A stretch of DNA of 64,000 nt from contig CM056723.1 in NCBI GenBank assembly GCA_029844215.1, positions 92,310,790 through 92,374,789 on the forward strand. Reading direction: 5' to 3'. A program made the position numbers and the translations under genes. Of this stretch, positions 46,451 through 58,240 are shown piece after piece. The notes beneath the pieces are model-generated. The model searched no databases. It saw only the letters and a program-made list of their open reading frames with translations, and was not told where the DNA came from. Source of the DNA: Przewalskia tangutica. Taxonomy: Eukaryota; Streptophyta; Magnoliopsida; Solanales; Solanaceae. Positions within the stretch are counted from its first letter, which is position 1, and each line of letters begins with the position of its first letter.

Positions 46451-48473
46451 TCGTAACGCCCAAAATCGGGCCCGCCATCGTGCCTTACCCCGGCACCCTA
46501 GTGATACAACATCGTAGAAAACCAAATGAAATAAAAACTTTACACATGAAATGCAGAGATATAGTAAATAAACAAAGCCAAAATAAATCTTTCAAGATAT
46601 ACATAAAACCGAATAGCTTTAATCCTTTTACAACCCCGCCCACAACAAGATTATGCACTTAAGATTTATATAACAACTATGACGATTGTGGCCCCGCCAT
46701 ACCCCGAACGCACAAGAACTTACATGACTGTGGTAACATACCAAAGATAAGCCTCGACGAACGAGCTTCCCAAAATAAATGAGATCCTAAACGCGGATCG
46801 ACAAATGACGCACTCTACTCGCAGATGAACGCAGCTTCCGGGCGAGGTCAAGATAACAGTACCAAGTATGTGAAATCAGAATATCAGAATGAAATCATAA
46901 TAGTCTATATAAAGCAGAGACATGTATGATGACCAAACTACAAGATATAACATATAACCAAGCATATCAAGACAGGGACTCACGCCTCCAAATTATCACT
47001 GCGTTCGCGAATTTCTTCCTCACCGCAGCTTATGATATAACAATACTAAGGATTATACATGAACACCATGTCCCACTCAGGTTATAAAACCAGACAGACA
47101 AGTATAACTACCGATCCGACCGTACTCAATAATACAATGCAACCAAAACACGGCCGATACGGTAACTGGTGAGCCGATCATCGGATATCAAGGCCGGCCA
47201 CGCACCGATCGGCAAGTACGAGGGTCGACCACTGTGGACTAAGGTCAGATCACGAAACTTCGCCACTATAATCGAACGGCAAGCCATGAGGGTCGACTAC
47301 CGATACCAAGGCCGAATCACCACGAGATCGGGCAGCACGCAGAGCCGACCACCGATACCTGTGCCGAACAAGAAGAACCTCAACTACCAACCTACTCTAT
47401 CGAGACGCAGAATACGTAAAACACCACACTTGCACAACAAAGGCTATCATCACAAGCATAGGCAAGTTTCACAACAACAAGCATAGGAATGTTTCACCAC
47501 AACAAGCATAGGTAAGTTTCACATCACTCAAAGTACCTTCATTTTTATGCCAAAGTCCTGTTTCAACTCCTAAAGTACTACGACGTTAAATTCTTAAAAG
47601 AGATCCATTACTTATCAAAGTCACCCGATACCCGTAGTATTAGAATGACCAACCTACATTCCTTTTCAAAATCAAGTAACAACATTCTTTCCTAAGTTCC
47701 AGCTTCTTGGCCTAGTTTCAATTACTCTGCTTCTCATTTTCAAACGGTCTCATAGTTCATAAACTTAATCACTGATTCCTTTTAGAACAATCGAGTAATA
47801 TACGCCTCACGTGAGAGTAGGTTATTCTTGTTTACAACATTCTTATTACAAAGAAATGCATGATCTAGAAAATGTAATATCATTTTGTCTCATCTTAGTT
47901 TCTATGCATGGAGGTTTCTACCGGTTTTAATACGATACATCATTATTCAATACATTTTCCTTTCTTAACGCCGCAGTTGGTCCTGTCGATACACATTCGA
48001 TTTCCAAATCAAGAAACATTATCCCTTTAAATAAAACCAAGTACTCATTACTCACGAACGAGGTTTCACACAAACATCCACATTAAAACAAATAAGTTAA
48101 GTCTCTTATCTTATAAGATCAAGTTCTTAACTTCTAACATCAAGAAACCATTTTCTTTACCTCTCTAAGACATTATACCTAACTTCCCATAAAGCTAGTA
48201 TAACTCTTTTAAAACCTTTTAAAACAAAGTGTTACTCTCCCTTCCAAAACGATTTATAAATCTTTTGAAATACATCAAGTTCTTTATTATAACAAGCCGC
48301 TTATAATTCACATCGCTACCTTTTAAAACCACAAAGTATTTTTCACCACATAAAGTCGTTATAACCAACTTCCCATAAAGCCGTTATAACACTTTATGTT
48401 TTAAGAACAATCAAACACAGCTTAACACATGTACGCCTACCAGACTACATAGTTCACACATATCATGCTAAGA
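46451..48473 (-). repeat. LTR C, minus strand, ends at assembly gap
   Basis: A third minus-strand LTR, related to but distinct from A. It starts near TCGTAACGCCCAAAATCGGG, has the conserved hairpin near 46785, a 47440-47520 stretch with ACAACAAGCATAGG repeats, and twin-motif copies at about 48171-48205 and 48349-48390. Its 5' part is lost in the gap. Confidence 0.75.
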
Positions 48474-48573
48474 NNNNNNNNNNNNNNNNNNNNNNNNNNN
48501 NNNNNNNNNNNNNNNNNNNNNNNNNNNNNNNNNNNNNNNNNNNNNNNNNNNNNNNNNNNNNNNNNNNNNNNNN
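48474..48573. other. Assembly gap (100 N)
   Basis: Exactly 100 N, the usual placeholder for a gap of unknown size. A minus-strand LTR lies on the left and a plus-strand LTR on the right. Confidence 0.99.
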
Positions 48574-49595
48574 CTGCGCCTACGATGAGGGATGTCGAGG
48601 GCACGTTATGGCCATGCTTATATGGTGATGGATTTCGGGGCATGCGGCCACGTTATATATATATGTGTGTGTTGTATATGTGTACGCCGACAGTGAGGTA
48701 GGGCGCGCGGGCGCGTCACATGGTTATATGTTACACCTACGGTGTCATCCGGCGATGATGTGGGATTCGGGCGGGAGATATATATATGTATTGTGTATAT
48801 GTCTGTGGCGGTGAGGTAGGATGCCGCAGGTAGCGTCACGTGGTTATATGTTACGCTTATGACTATCGACAGTGATGGGGGATTCCACGGGCACGCTTTG
48901 ATATTTGTGTGACTTGATCGCGTCCCAGATTGGGTCGGGTAGTATATGCGTCCCTCCATAAAGGGCTGGATTATGTTATGAAAGATAAGTAAGTTATATG
49001 GTAATGAACTTAATGATTTTCTAAGCATGCGTAAGAAGGTGACTATAACTTTTATTGAAAAATGGGAAAAGATAATAAAATGCGATTAAGTTCACGAGAT
49101 GGTAATGACACGGTGGATACGGTATGTACCACTTTTTATACTTGCCTGTCATTCTTTGTACAATTATGATTTGTTTGTACGCTTATTTTAGATTTATTTT
49201 CGGTTCCATATTATTGGCCAGCCTCGGAGGCTGCGTTCATGTCCGCGAGTTTAGGTACAGATTGTGGATCCGCGAGCTTAGGATTACGATTGGCATTTTA
49301 AGATGGCTCGATGTTCGGAGTTATCATGGCTATGTATATTGATATTCGAATGCGGCGGGGCCTTGTCTCGTCATAGTATTTGTTCAAATCTTAGAGGTCT
49401 GTATTCATCGTAAATGCGGGTAGCTAGAGTTGTTTTTACATTGTTGCGATGTAGACCTTTCGGGTAATTTTATGATTATGGCGCCTTATCGGCGCCTTGG
49501 TTTTAAAAAAAAAGTGTGTTATTTATCTTCCGATTTGTTATGTTGTATGATTAGAAGGGTGCCTGTGTAGGGTACGATGCCCGGTGGTCGTGACA
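48574..49595 (+). repeat. LTR F, plus strand, 3' portion
   Basis: Matches the last 1 kb of the element 1 LTR (about 5990-7005), ending GGTCGTGACA at 49595. No PBS follows; instead the minus-strand integrase of element G starts, so this LTR inserted into G and may be a solo LTR or the 3' LTR of an element lost in the gap. Confidence 0.8.
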
Positions 49596-50400
49596 AATAG
49601 TCTCACTGATAAGCTTCACCTTATCCACAGCCTGCTGAATCAAGTCTGGTCCAACTAACTGAACCTCGCCCACGTCGAACCAACCAATCGTCGACCTACA
49701 CTTCCTTCCATACAAGGCCTCATATGGCGCCATCTGAATACTGGAATGGTAGCTGTTGTTATATGCAAACTCAACAAGAGGTAAATGATCCTCCCAGCTA
49801 CCCCTGAAATCAATAACACGGGACCGCATCATATTCTCAAGTGTCTAGATAGTACGCTCTGCCTGTCCGTCGATCTGAGGATGAAACGCAGTACTGAGAC
49901 TCACCTGTGTCCCTAACCCCTTCTGGAAAGACCTCTAGAAGTTAGCCATACACTGGGCTCATGCATGCGATATAATAGATGTAGAAACTCTGTGCAGTCT
50001 CACAATCTCCCTGATATAAAGTCTAGCATAATCCTCAGTCGAATAAGTAGTCCTGACTGGAAGAAAGTGGGCTGATTTCGTCGACTGTCTCTGATAACCG
50101 GATGGAATCACACTTCCTCCGAGTATGAGGTAACCACGTAACAAAATCCATGTTGATCACCTCACTTCCGTGCCGGACTCGATCGCCTGTAATAGCCCAG
50201 CGCTTATGGTGCTCAACCTTGACTGACGAATTGGACACGAGAAACAAACTGCGCTCGTCCTCTTCAGGCCATCCCACCAATACATACATCTGAGTTCATG
50301 GTACATCTTAGTCGACCCCGGATGAATAGACTAACGAGCACTGTGTGCCTCCCCTAGAACCTGCTGACGAAGTCCTGTAACATCGGGAACACACAATCTG
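49596..50400 (-). pseudogene. Element G gypsy integrase, C-terminus cut
   Basis: Integrase inserts the cDNA into the genome. Minus-strand pieces in order: VEHHKRWAI-like (about 50210) and MDFVTWLPHTRRKCDSI (about 50100-50155), then STKSAHFLPVRTTYSTEDYA (about 50020-50085), a DGQ-type region near 49870, and LVEFAYNNSYHSSIQMAPYE with the following ALYGRKCRS at about 49690-49770. The frame ends KLISET at 49596, exactly where LTR F ends, so the C-terminus and any chromodomain are missing. Several frameshifts. Confidence 0.9.
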
Positions 50401-50499
50401 CCCTCGTATCTTAGCACTCCATCAGGTGCTACCTCAAACAAACTTTTCTCCTCCCGAAGAGACGTATCTCGATACCGTGTCAGATCCAGATCCTCATAC

Positions 50500-51040
50500 T
50501 ATCGCCTCTTCACCTCCTCAATAATGGAACACTCGGCAACTTCTCGAACCCGAATCCCGCTACCCTCGGTACCAACCAACCAAACCCCAAGGCTCGCTAG
50601 CTGATGAATCTCTCGGACCATATCCTGTCTATCTGGTTGTACATCTGACAGATTCCCCATAGATCTACGACTCAGAGCATCTGCCACTACATTGGCCTTC
50701 CCCGGGTGGTATAGGATATCAACATCATAATCTTTCAGCAACTCTAACCACCGTCTCTGTAGCAAGTTCAACTCCCTCTGCCTGAAGATATATTCTGGAG
50801 GCTCTTGTGGTCTGTATAAATATCCACATGAACTCCGTATAAATAATGTCTCCAAATCTTCAAGGCATGAATAACTGCTGCCAACTCTAAGTCGTGGGTA
50901 GGGTAATTCCTCTCATGCTTCCTGAGCTGTCGGGACGCGTAAGCTATAACCTTACCATGCTGCATCAACACACAACCAAGTCCGACACCCGAAGCATCAC
51001 AATAAACCACATAACTCTCTAATATAACATAGGTTTGTCG
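50500..51040 (-). pseudogene. Element G gypsy RNase H
   Basis: Degrades RNA in the RNA-DNA hybrid. Minus strand: VYCDASGVGLGCVLMQ, then ASRQLRKHERNYPTHDLELA, then ALKIWRHYLYG and YTDHKSLQ (51010-50775); after a frameshift near 50780 come WLELLKDYDVDILYHPGKA and ADALSRR (to about 50670). Catalytic acidic residues (D of CDAS, E of DLELA, D of YTDHKS) are present. The following 170 bases link to integrase. Confidence 0.9.
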
Positions 51041-52100
51041 TCAACTTCTCCTTCAGTAACTGGAAGCCCTGCTCACAAGCATCCGTCCACTGGAACTTGG
51101 CTGCTTTTTTAGTCAGCCTAGTCAAAGGTGCGGATATCGAAGCGAACTGCTCCACAAACCTATGATAATAACTCGACAGCCCTAAGATGCTGCGCACCTC
51201 CGTCGGAGTAGTAGGTGTCGGCCAAGTCTTGACTGCCTCAATCTTTACCGTATCAACCCGAACACCGTCGGCCCTGATAATGTGCCCCAAGAATGCCACT
51301 GAGGCCAACCAGAACTCACATTTAGAGAACTTAGCATACAACTGCGGCCTCTGGAGGACTCTAAGTACCATCCTGAAATGATCCGCATGCTCCTGCTCCG
51401 TGCGAGAATAAACCATGATGTCATCAATGAATACTATAACAAACGTATCCAGAAATGGCTTGAATACCGGTTCATCAAATCCATAAATACCACTGGAGCG
51501 TTAGTCAAACGAAAGACATCACCTTAAACTCATAATGCGTCACGGGTCACGAATGCAGTCTTCGGTATATCTGCCTCTCTGACTCGTACCTGATGATAAC
51601 CAGATCGCAGGTCTATCTTGGAAAAACACTTCGCACCCTGCAACTGATCAAACAAATCATCAATCCTGGGGAGGGGGTACCTATTCTTGATGGTTACCTT
51701 GTTCAACTGTCTATTGTCAATACACATACGCAGCGTCCCATCCTTCTTCTTCACAAACAATATCGGCGCTCCCCAGGGAGAAGTACTAGGCCTAATAAAG
51801 CCTTTTTCTAGCAAATCTTTCAGATGGTCCTTCAATTCCTTCAACTCAGCAGGTGCCATCCTGTACGGAGGAATAGATATAGGCCGAGTATCTGGCAGCA
51901 CATCAATACAAAACGCTATCTCCCTCTCTGGAGGAATACCTGGGAGATCATCTGGGAATACATCCGGAAACTCTCTAACCACCGGAACTGACTGAAGAGT
52001 TGGCACCTCAGCCTCTGTATCGAATACCCGAACCAGATGATAGATGTACCCTTTTTGAACCATCTTCCTAGCCTTGAGGTAAGAAATAAACCTACCACTC
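51041..52100 (-). pseudogene. Element G gypsy reverse transcriptase
   Basis: Minus strand, intact over most of its length. Visible: SIPPYRMAPAELKELKDHL (about 51830), GFIRPSTSPWGAPILFVKKK (about 51770), DYR-equivalent IDNRQLNKVT, YPLPRIDDLFDQL, and FSKIDLRSGYHQVRV (about 51590). Frameshifts occur near 51535 and 51430. The catalytic box FIDDIMVYS lies at about 51403-51431, then the thumb (FLGHIIRADGV, LGLSSYYHRFV). It is the best preserved polymerase in the window and belongs to the Del/Tekay-like gypsy type by context. Confidence 0.95.
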
Positions 52101-52520
52101 GGCGATGCTGTATTGCCTTTCCACTCAATAACCTGCTCACCGGGAAACTGGAATCGGACCAACCTGTCTCTACAGTCAACATTGGAATAACAAGAATTCA
52201 ACCAGTCCATACCCATAATGACATCAAAATTTGTCATCTCCAACTCTATCAAGTCTGCTAGGGTATGACGACTGTATATGAACACCAGGCAGTTTTTATA
52301 CACCCGCTCAACTAACACCGAATCACCCACTGGCGTAGCTACCTCAAAAGGCTCTATCGACACAGGCTTTATTCCTATTCTACCAGCAATAGGAGAGATA
52401 CATAGGACAAAATAGAACCCGGGTCTATCAAAGCATAAACGTCACAACATGAAATCAATAATATACCTGTGACGACATCCGGCGAAGCCTCCTGGTCCTG
52501 CCGGCTGGCTAAGGAATATA
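52101..52520 (-). pseudogene. Element G gypsy aspartic protease
   Basis: Minus strand. Active site ALIDPGSILSYVS at about 52390-52430 (DPGS in place of the commoner DTGS, as often in this lineage), followed by a frameshift at about 52385, then EPFEVATPVGDS (about 52330) and DFDVIMGMDWL (about 52210-52240). It lies between gag and RT in the expected order. Confidence 0.9.
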
Positions 52521-53170
52521 TGAGGTTCTTTGGACCGCTAGAACTAGGACCTCCACTATGACCTCTGTCGCGGCCTGTCGGCCCGTGAACACCCTGCCCT
52601 CCGGGGCGCATAACCACAGAAGATGAAGACCCAACAACTGACCCTGTAGGCTGAATCATACTACCCATGCTGCCTCTAGTCGGACAATCCCTCTTCAAAT
52701 GGCCCTGCTGACCGCAAGATTAACAAGCTACTGAAGAAATACGACACTCCCCACGATGGGACCTACCACATCGACCACACCGAGGTAAAGGTAGCGTCAT
52801 CTGACTAGGACCCCGGTTCCCCTAAACCAGAAGCCTTGGAGCCCTGACAAGCTCCCGAATAACCCGGCTGGTCAAACCTCCTGCCAGAAGACTGGGAAGG
52901 AGCACTCTGTGCCGGCTGAAATGTAGACCTAGCCTGTTGCTGAGGCTGTCCGCCTCGAAAGTTACCCTGAAACTTTGCCGTCCTGGCCCTCTTGGGCTGG
53001 CCTCGATCTGGCTGGTCCTCTCTCTTCCTGTTCTCAATCCCTTGTGCATATGCCTGCATCATGGCAATATCTATACCTGGCTAAAGGGCCACTCCCAGGC
53101 ATGCAGTAACCATATAGCGGTCTAGCCCCATCACATAGCGATGAACTTTATCAGTCATGTCAGCCACAAT
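52521..53170 (-). pseudogene. Element G gypsy gag, N-terminus missing
   Basis: Minus strand. Begins within MTDKVHRYVMGLDRYMVTAC at 53170 and includes MMQAYAQGIENRKRE, RARTAKFQGNFRGGQPQQQ, QSAPSQSSGRRF and a zinc-knuckle region ending CGQQGHLKRDCPTRG (about 52680-52725; the first cysteine is replaced next to a stop). It is close to the gag of element D over this part. It is cut at 53171 by LTR fragment H. Confidence 0.9.
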
Positions 53171-53428
53171 TGTCACGACCCGACCCCGGGCCCGCGATTG
53201 GTGCCCTACGTGGGCACCCTTACAGGTATACATCAGAGATAATCGGCGGAACATACAAAAACTTAACAAGAAATAAATAACAGGTTAGCCGATAAGGCTA
53301 CCTTCCTGGATGCATATAACTACGTAAAACCAAAAGCAGTCACCTCTTTATTTTATTTATTTACAAAGCGTTCCACAAGATATGACTACAGACCTCTAAG
53401 AGTTTTGACATAACAATTGTGACGGGAC
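53171..53428 (-). repeat. LTR fragment H, minus strand
   Basis: Starts TGTCACGACCCGACCCCGGG and matches the start of the 5' LTR of D (63862-64000) and the beginning of LTR K. Only 258 bases remain; the Athila-like LTR begins at 53429. Confidence 0.75.
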
Positions 53429-54661
53429 TGATCAGTGTATTTTATATACACTTTTTGAGTCATTTTTAGTTAGTCTTTTATCCATTTTTGTACAAATACG
53501 TGTCGTCTTAGGATAGATTTTTCTTTCTTTTGAGCCATATTGGTTAAAGTGGCTCATTGGCGGAAAAGGAGCAAAGAGAGGGCAAAAACGGAGGTTCCAG
53601 AGCTCGAAATGCGAGAAAGTGGCGAACCAGGCACAGACACAGTCGCCATGCGCCTCGGCCAGCAGAACCACGCGCCCGCGGCGCTAATTTCCGAGGCTTG
53701 CGAAGTTTGGCGCGCGACACGATTTGCGAGGCAGCGGCCGCGCTGAAAAATCAGATTTTCGAATGAATGATGGGCCAGGCCTAAAGGAAAACCCTGCACT
53801 CGTTTTTGAAACTATAAAAGGAGAACCCTAGAGCAGTTTTAAGGGTTCACTTTCTTGGCAATTCACACATTCTTGGAATCAAGATTGGAGACCAATTTCT
53901 TAGTAATTTTCTTGTTCTTATTTATTTATTTTCAGTTTATGTTGGATGTTAAACTAGTTCTTATCATGTCTATGGCTAGGAACTAACTTTAATATAGGGT
54001 TTTCCATGTCAATTCACTTGAACCTTTTCTTTATGAATTAATGCAAGTTCTTGGTTCTTCTTCTTATTGTTGAGATTTATTCAATATATGTTTTGATTGC
54101 TTGGTAATTACCTGATCATTAATTATCATAATTCTTATGATTTCTAACCGAAATCCGAAAGGGGAGGTTGTAAATATGATGTAGTTGGATAGACATAGGT
54201 TGAATCGTGGATGAAGATACCCCGATTACTTGTGTAGCATTAATAAGGTTTTTGTTCTTAATCCTCCTCTAGAATCAACCTTATCACCAAAAGGTAGAAA
54301 TGTGTTGTACTGGAGTTGAGTGTTTATATAACCTTAACAGGAGTATAAAACGACTTAGTAAACCTGCTATCTCTAATAGAAGAAGAACCATAGTCAATTG
54401 CATTAATAAGTAAGTTAAGCGGATAGTTGAGGAGATTTGGAAGCCCTATTTCCACATTACTGAAGTAAAACACATTAGTTTAATTAGTTTTCATAATTAG
54501 AATCATAAATAACAAATCAATTATCGGTCACCAAATAGATAACAAGGAATAGAATTTGGTACTTGAGCACTAATCCCTGAGGACGATAACTCGGTCTTCT
54601 AAGACTATATTACTTGATACGACATGTGCACTTGCGTTTAAGTGTGTGCATAAATCGCGCA
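53429..54661 (+). repeat. Athila-like gypsy 5' LTR (about 1.2 kb)
   Basis: Starts TGATCAGTGTATT and ends near CGCGCA, nine bases before the PBS. Contains TATAAAA at 53813. No 3' copy lies in the window because the element is cut in RNase H. The end is placed by the PBS and a CA dinucleotide and could be off by a few bases. Confidence 0.75.
53813..53819 (+). promoter_or_regulatory. TATA box of Athila-like LTR
   Basis: TATAAAA within AACTATAAAAGGAGAACCC; a good plant TATA context, 384 bases inside the LTR. Confidence 0.65.
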
Positions 54662-54670
54662 CCAAGTTTT

Positions 54671-54688
54671 TGGCGCCGTTGCCAGGGA
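54671..54688 (+). other. Athila-like primer binding site (tRNA-Asp type)
   Basis: TGGCGCCGTTGCCAGGGA matches the plant PBS TGGCGCCGTTGCCGGGGA used by Athila-type elements, with one change. Confidence 0.9.
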
Positions 54689-54775
54689 TTGGCGTAGTTC
54701 AATATCAATTTTATCTATTCTTAATTGCTAATTTGGTTTTTATTTTAGTTTTTAGTTTTTTTTTTGTGAAACCCA

Positions 54776-55545
54776 GTGCGCCGTGATCCGTTGTTGGTTT
54801 TTATTCATCTTAGGGATCCTGAAGACATGGATTACTACTATAAACAAGGTAAATCTCCAACCCCACAAGAAAAGAGGGAAGGGTTACGAGCAACCATACT
54901 CAGTTTGACTAGGCACCAAACTCAGTTCATGGATGAAACGAGAGCTTCCTTGAAGAATTTGGAAACACAAATAGGACAACTCGCGGGCATGCTGAGCAGC
55001 GGAATGCAAGAAAAGCACTCTGCACATATGGGAGGAAATATAAAAAAGCAATGTCAGGCGATTGACCTGAAAAATTTCGAATCTGTGGAAGCAGAAAATT
55101 CGCAGAAGTTGTAGAGCCGCGGCGCCGTCGAGCAGCGCCGCCAAGATGCAGGAATTTGCAGAACTTCAGGCGCCACGGCGCCGAGTTGCAGGGCCGCGGC
55201 GCCCAGAGCCCAGAAGCTGAGAAAAGGGTGGAAGATGTTGTGAACGCACCCCAGGTGAAGATACCATACCCCCAGAGGCTAAAAACATGTGCTCTTGACA
55301 AGCAATTCTCTAAATTTGTGGAAATCCTCAAACAATTGCAACTCAATATCCCGTTTGCTGAAGCACTAGAGCAGATGCCGAGCTATGTAAAGTTCATGAA
55401 GGATATTCTTAGCAAAAAGAGGAGGATAGAGGACTACGAAACAGTGGTGTTGACTGAAGAATGTAGTGCCATCCTACAGAGAAAACTACCTCAGAAATTA
55501 CAAGATCCAGGGAGCTTCACCATCCCATGCACTATTGGGAAGTTT
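54776..55545 (+). pseudogene. Athila-like gag, core deleted
   Basis: Begins MRRDPLLVFIHLRDPEDMD, then jumps to a segment normally near the gag C-terminus: RASLKNLETQIGQLAGML (about 54930-54985), KKQCQAIDLKN, a stop at about 55112, and after a frame change PQVKIPYPQRLK (about 55250) and FSKFVEILKQLQLNIPFAEA with the adjacent LEQMPSYVKFMKDIL. The central Retrotrans_gag domain is absent. The second part (55156-55581) is a linker typical of Athila-type polyproteins leading to protease. Confidence 0.85.
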
Positions 55546-55957
55546 GAATGTCAGAAAGCGTTGTGCGATCTAGGAGCATAAATTTGATGCCCTATCTAGT
55601 TTTCTGCAAACTTGGAATGGGAGAAGTCAAACCTACAAACATCACTTTGCAGTTAGCTGACTGCTCCATAGTCCACCCTAGAGGAGTCATCGAGGATGTG
55701 TTGGTAAAGATGGACAAGTTCATTTTTCCCGCTGATTTCGTTATCTTAGACATAAAAGATAACGACATAATCCCCATCATACTTGGCAGACCCTTCTTAG
55801 CCACAGGACAGGCTCTCATCGATGTTCACAAAGGGGAGTTGAAACTTCGGGTGGAAGAAGAAGAGGTGATTTTCAATGGTTTTGGGCAGCAACCTTTCCA
55901 GATGCAAGTGATAACTGTTCGACCATTGATATTATCGAAGATGCAGTGTCAGACATA
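55546..55957 (+). pseudogene. Athila-like aspartic protease, stop at active site
   Basis: The active-site region reads ALCDLGA then stop (TAA at 55579-55581) then INLMPYLVF; a serine codon normally stands at the stop, one base change away. The rest stays open: LGMGEVKPTNITLQLADCS, GVIEDVLVKMDKF, FPADFVILDI, PIILGRPFLATGQALIDV. Apart from the stop the protease is complete. Confidence 0.9.
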
Positions 55958-56189
55958 GGGTTCAGAAATGATGATACGCTTGAAGAAGTACTGACCAAAT
56001 GGGATGATAGTAGTGGAAACGACCCAAGGCTGATGAAGTATGCAAATTTGATGAATTCTTATGAAAAATGGGATAGGAGGAGGTATGAAGAGCTTGGGCA
56101 GATGCCAGAAAGATCAATACCATCCATGAGAAGGCTCGAGTTAAAGTTAAAAATCTACCCAATCATTTACAATAACAATATCTAGGTGA

Positions 56190-57251
56190 AGATCAATCCT
56201 TACGGTGATCATTTCATGCCACGTATCCACGATGAGGCGATAAGTGAGAGTATTGAGGGCTCTGGCGGGCCATTGGGTGGACATTAGCGGACATAAAGGG
56301 GATAAGTCCATCAATGATGTCATAAGATTAAATCTAGATGAGGAAGCGGACCATCCATTGAGAGCCTGGCGACTAAACCCAAACATGAAAGAGGTAGTCG
56401 AAGGAAATCATGAAATAGCTCGATCTTTGGAGTAATTTATCCTATATCCGGTAGCATGGGTGAGTCCGACAAGTGGTACCAAAAGGGTGGAATGACAGTA
56501 GTGACCAACGAAAGGAACGAGCTCATTCCTTCTAGAACAGTTACTGGGTGGATAATCTGCATTGACTATCGCAAGTTGAACAAGGCAACCAGAAAAGACC
56601 ACTTCCCGCTGCCATTTCTAGATCAGATGCTGTATAGACTTGCGGGGCACAACTACTACTGTTTTCTGGATGGTTACTCAGGGTATCATCAGATTGCGAT
56701 AGCGCGGAAGATCGAGAAAGGCGGCGTTCACCGCCTCTTTGGTACATTTGCGTTCAGAAGGATGACATTCGGGCTTTGCAATGCACCTGCGACCTTTCAG
56801 ATGTGTATGATGGCAATTTTCTCAGACATGGTGGAGAGGACTATAGAGATTTTTATGGATGATTTTTCGGTCTTTGGGGCATCGTTCGACGAATATTTGA
56901 GGCACTTAGGCGATGTTAAACCGATATGAAGAATCTAACCTTGTGCTAAACTGGGAGAAGTGTCATTTTATGGTAAAATAAGGGATTGTCCTGGGACACA
57001 AAATATCAAACCAAGGTATTGAGGTAGACAAAGCAAAGATTTCAGTAATCGAAAATCTACCACCTCCAGTATCAACAAAAGGAGTCAGAAGTTTCCTTGG
57101 GCATGCGGGTTTCTATAGAAGATTCATCAAGGACTTTTCAAAGGTTTCAAAGCCCCTTTCCACCTTGCTAATGACGGGGGTTGCTTTGAATTCAATAAGG
57201 AATGCATGACCGCTTTTCAGACACTCAAGAAGAAGCTCATTTCAGCACCTG
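56190..57251 (+). pseudogene. Athila-like reverse transcriptase, truncated before RNase H
   Basis: N-terminal pieces lie around 56330-56450 in broken frames (RLNPNMKEVV). From 56456: KGGMTVVTNERNELIPSRTV, GWIICIDYRKLNKATRKDHF, FLDQMLYRLAGHNYYCFLDG, YSGYHQIAIA, MTFGLCNAPATFQMCM and the catalytic box FMDDFSVFG (about 56850-56878). The thumb continues in shifted frames to about 57240 (LGHKISNQGIEVDKAKI, GFYRRFIKDFSKVSKPLS, LKKKLISAP). At about 57251 the sequence changes to LTR J, so RNase H and integrase are lost. Confidence 0.95.
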
Positions 57252-58240
57252 AATAATACTTACGGCAATGCCTCACGGCTTAAGCCTGAATAATAAAGAT
57301 CTGAAAGCATTTCAAAAGAATACTGAATCATTTTTAACAGAAGAGAACTAATCGGTTTTTAAAACAGAAGCTTAAAGAGTTATACTAGCTTTATGGGAAG
57401 TTAGGTATAACCACTTAAGCATAATAAAAGAAACAGTTCGCCTATGTGTTTATAACAGACTTATATTGATTTGTGAAAAGAATAAATAAGAAGGTTTGAT
57501 AAGTAGACATGATATGATGCTATGTGTGTTAGTGTCTTGTAACGTTTGTATAAAAGGGTATTCTTGTTGTGCTTATGTTGTTTAAACGATAAGCTGTTGT
57601 GTTAGTATAATATCACTCACCTCTTGACATATTGCAGGGGTTAAGCGCCTCCGTCGCGGGTAGACTCGGTGATGCAGGACCGTGATTCGAGAATACCTCA
57701 TGCGGGTCGAGGACCTATGCGAGCTACGGAGTTCCGTGTTAGTGATGCAGGTTATACCTCATGCGGTCTGTGGCCATACGGACTACGAGTCGGGGCGATG
57801 CCGAGGAGTAGCTACCCTCGATGCGGGTTATGTACCTATGCGGGCCTATGAGTGGCCTATGCGGACTACGGAGTCGAGGATTAGGCTTGCATGGTGATAC
57901 TACGGGCAATTGGCCTGCTTCGATCATTCGCGACCTAGAAAAGACCATTCTGATTTACCTATTGTTGCTCTTGTTTGTGATGTGGCACTATGCGGTTTCC
58001 TGGTTGTTTCATACATACTTGCAAAACTGATTTTTAAATGATATGTTTTCATTTAAGTACTTTACGATTTCATATACTTAGTACTGTTAGATCGACCTCC
58101 TTCGGGGCTGCGTTCATGCCGCAGTGGCAAGCAGTGCTAGATCCACATCCTTAGGATCTCTACGTTGGTGTCGGAGCTCCATCTTTTCCGAGGCTCTACT
58201 TTTGGGTATGATCTCCTTGTAGATAGTTTTGTACGATCGG
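57252..58240 (+). repeat. LTR J fragment, plus strand
   Basis: Interior part of a giant gypsy LTR: twin motif at 57378-57412, an acceptor-like TTGACATATTGCAG at 57625-57638, diverged tandem words with CCTATGCGG (57660-57890), GTTAGATCGACCTCCTTCGG at 58088 and a GATC hairpin near 58140. It lacks both LTR ends and meets minus-strand LTR K near 58240. Confidence 0.7.

Noticed and set aside
53540..53799. Overlapping frames on both strands in the Athila-like LTR
   Set aside because: GC-rich stretch upstream of the LTR TATA box with no conserved domain; typical chance frames.
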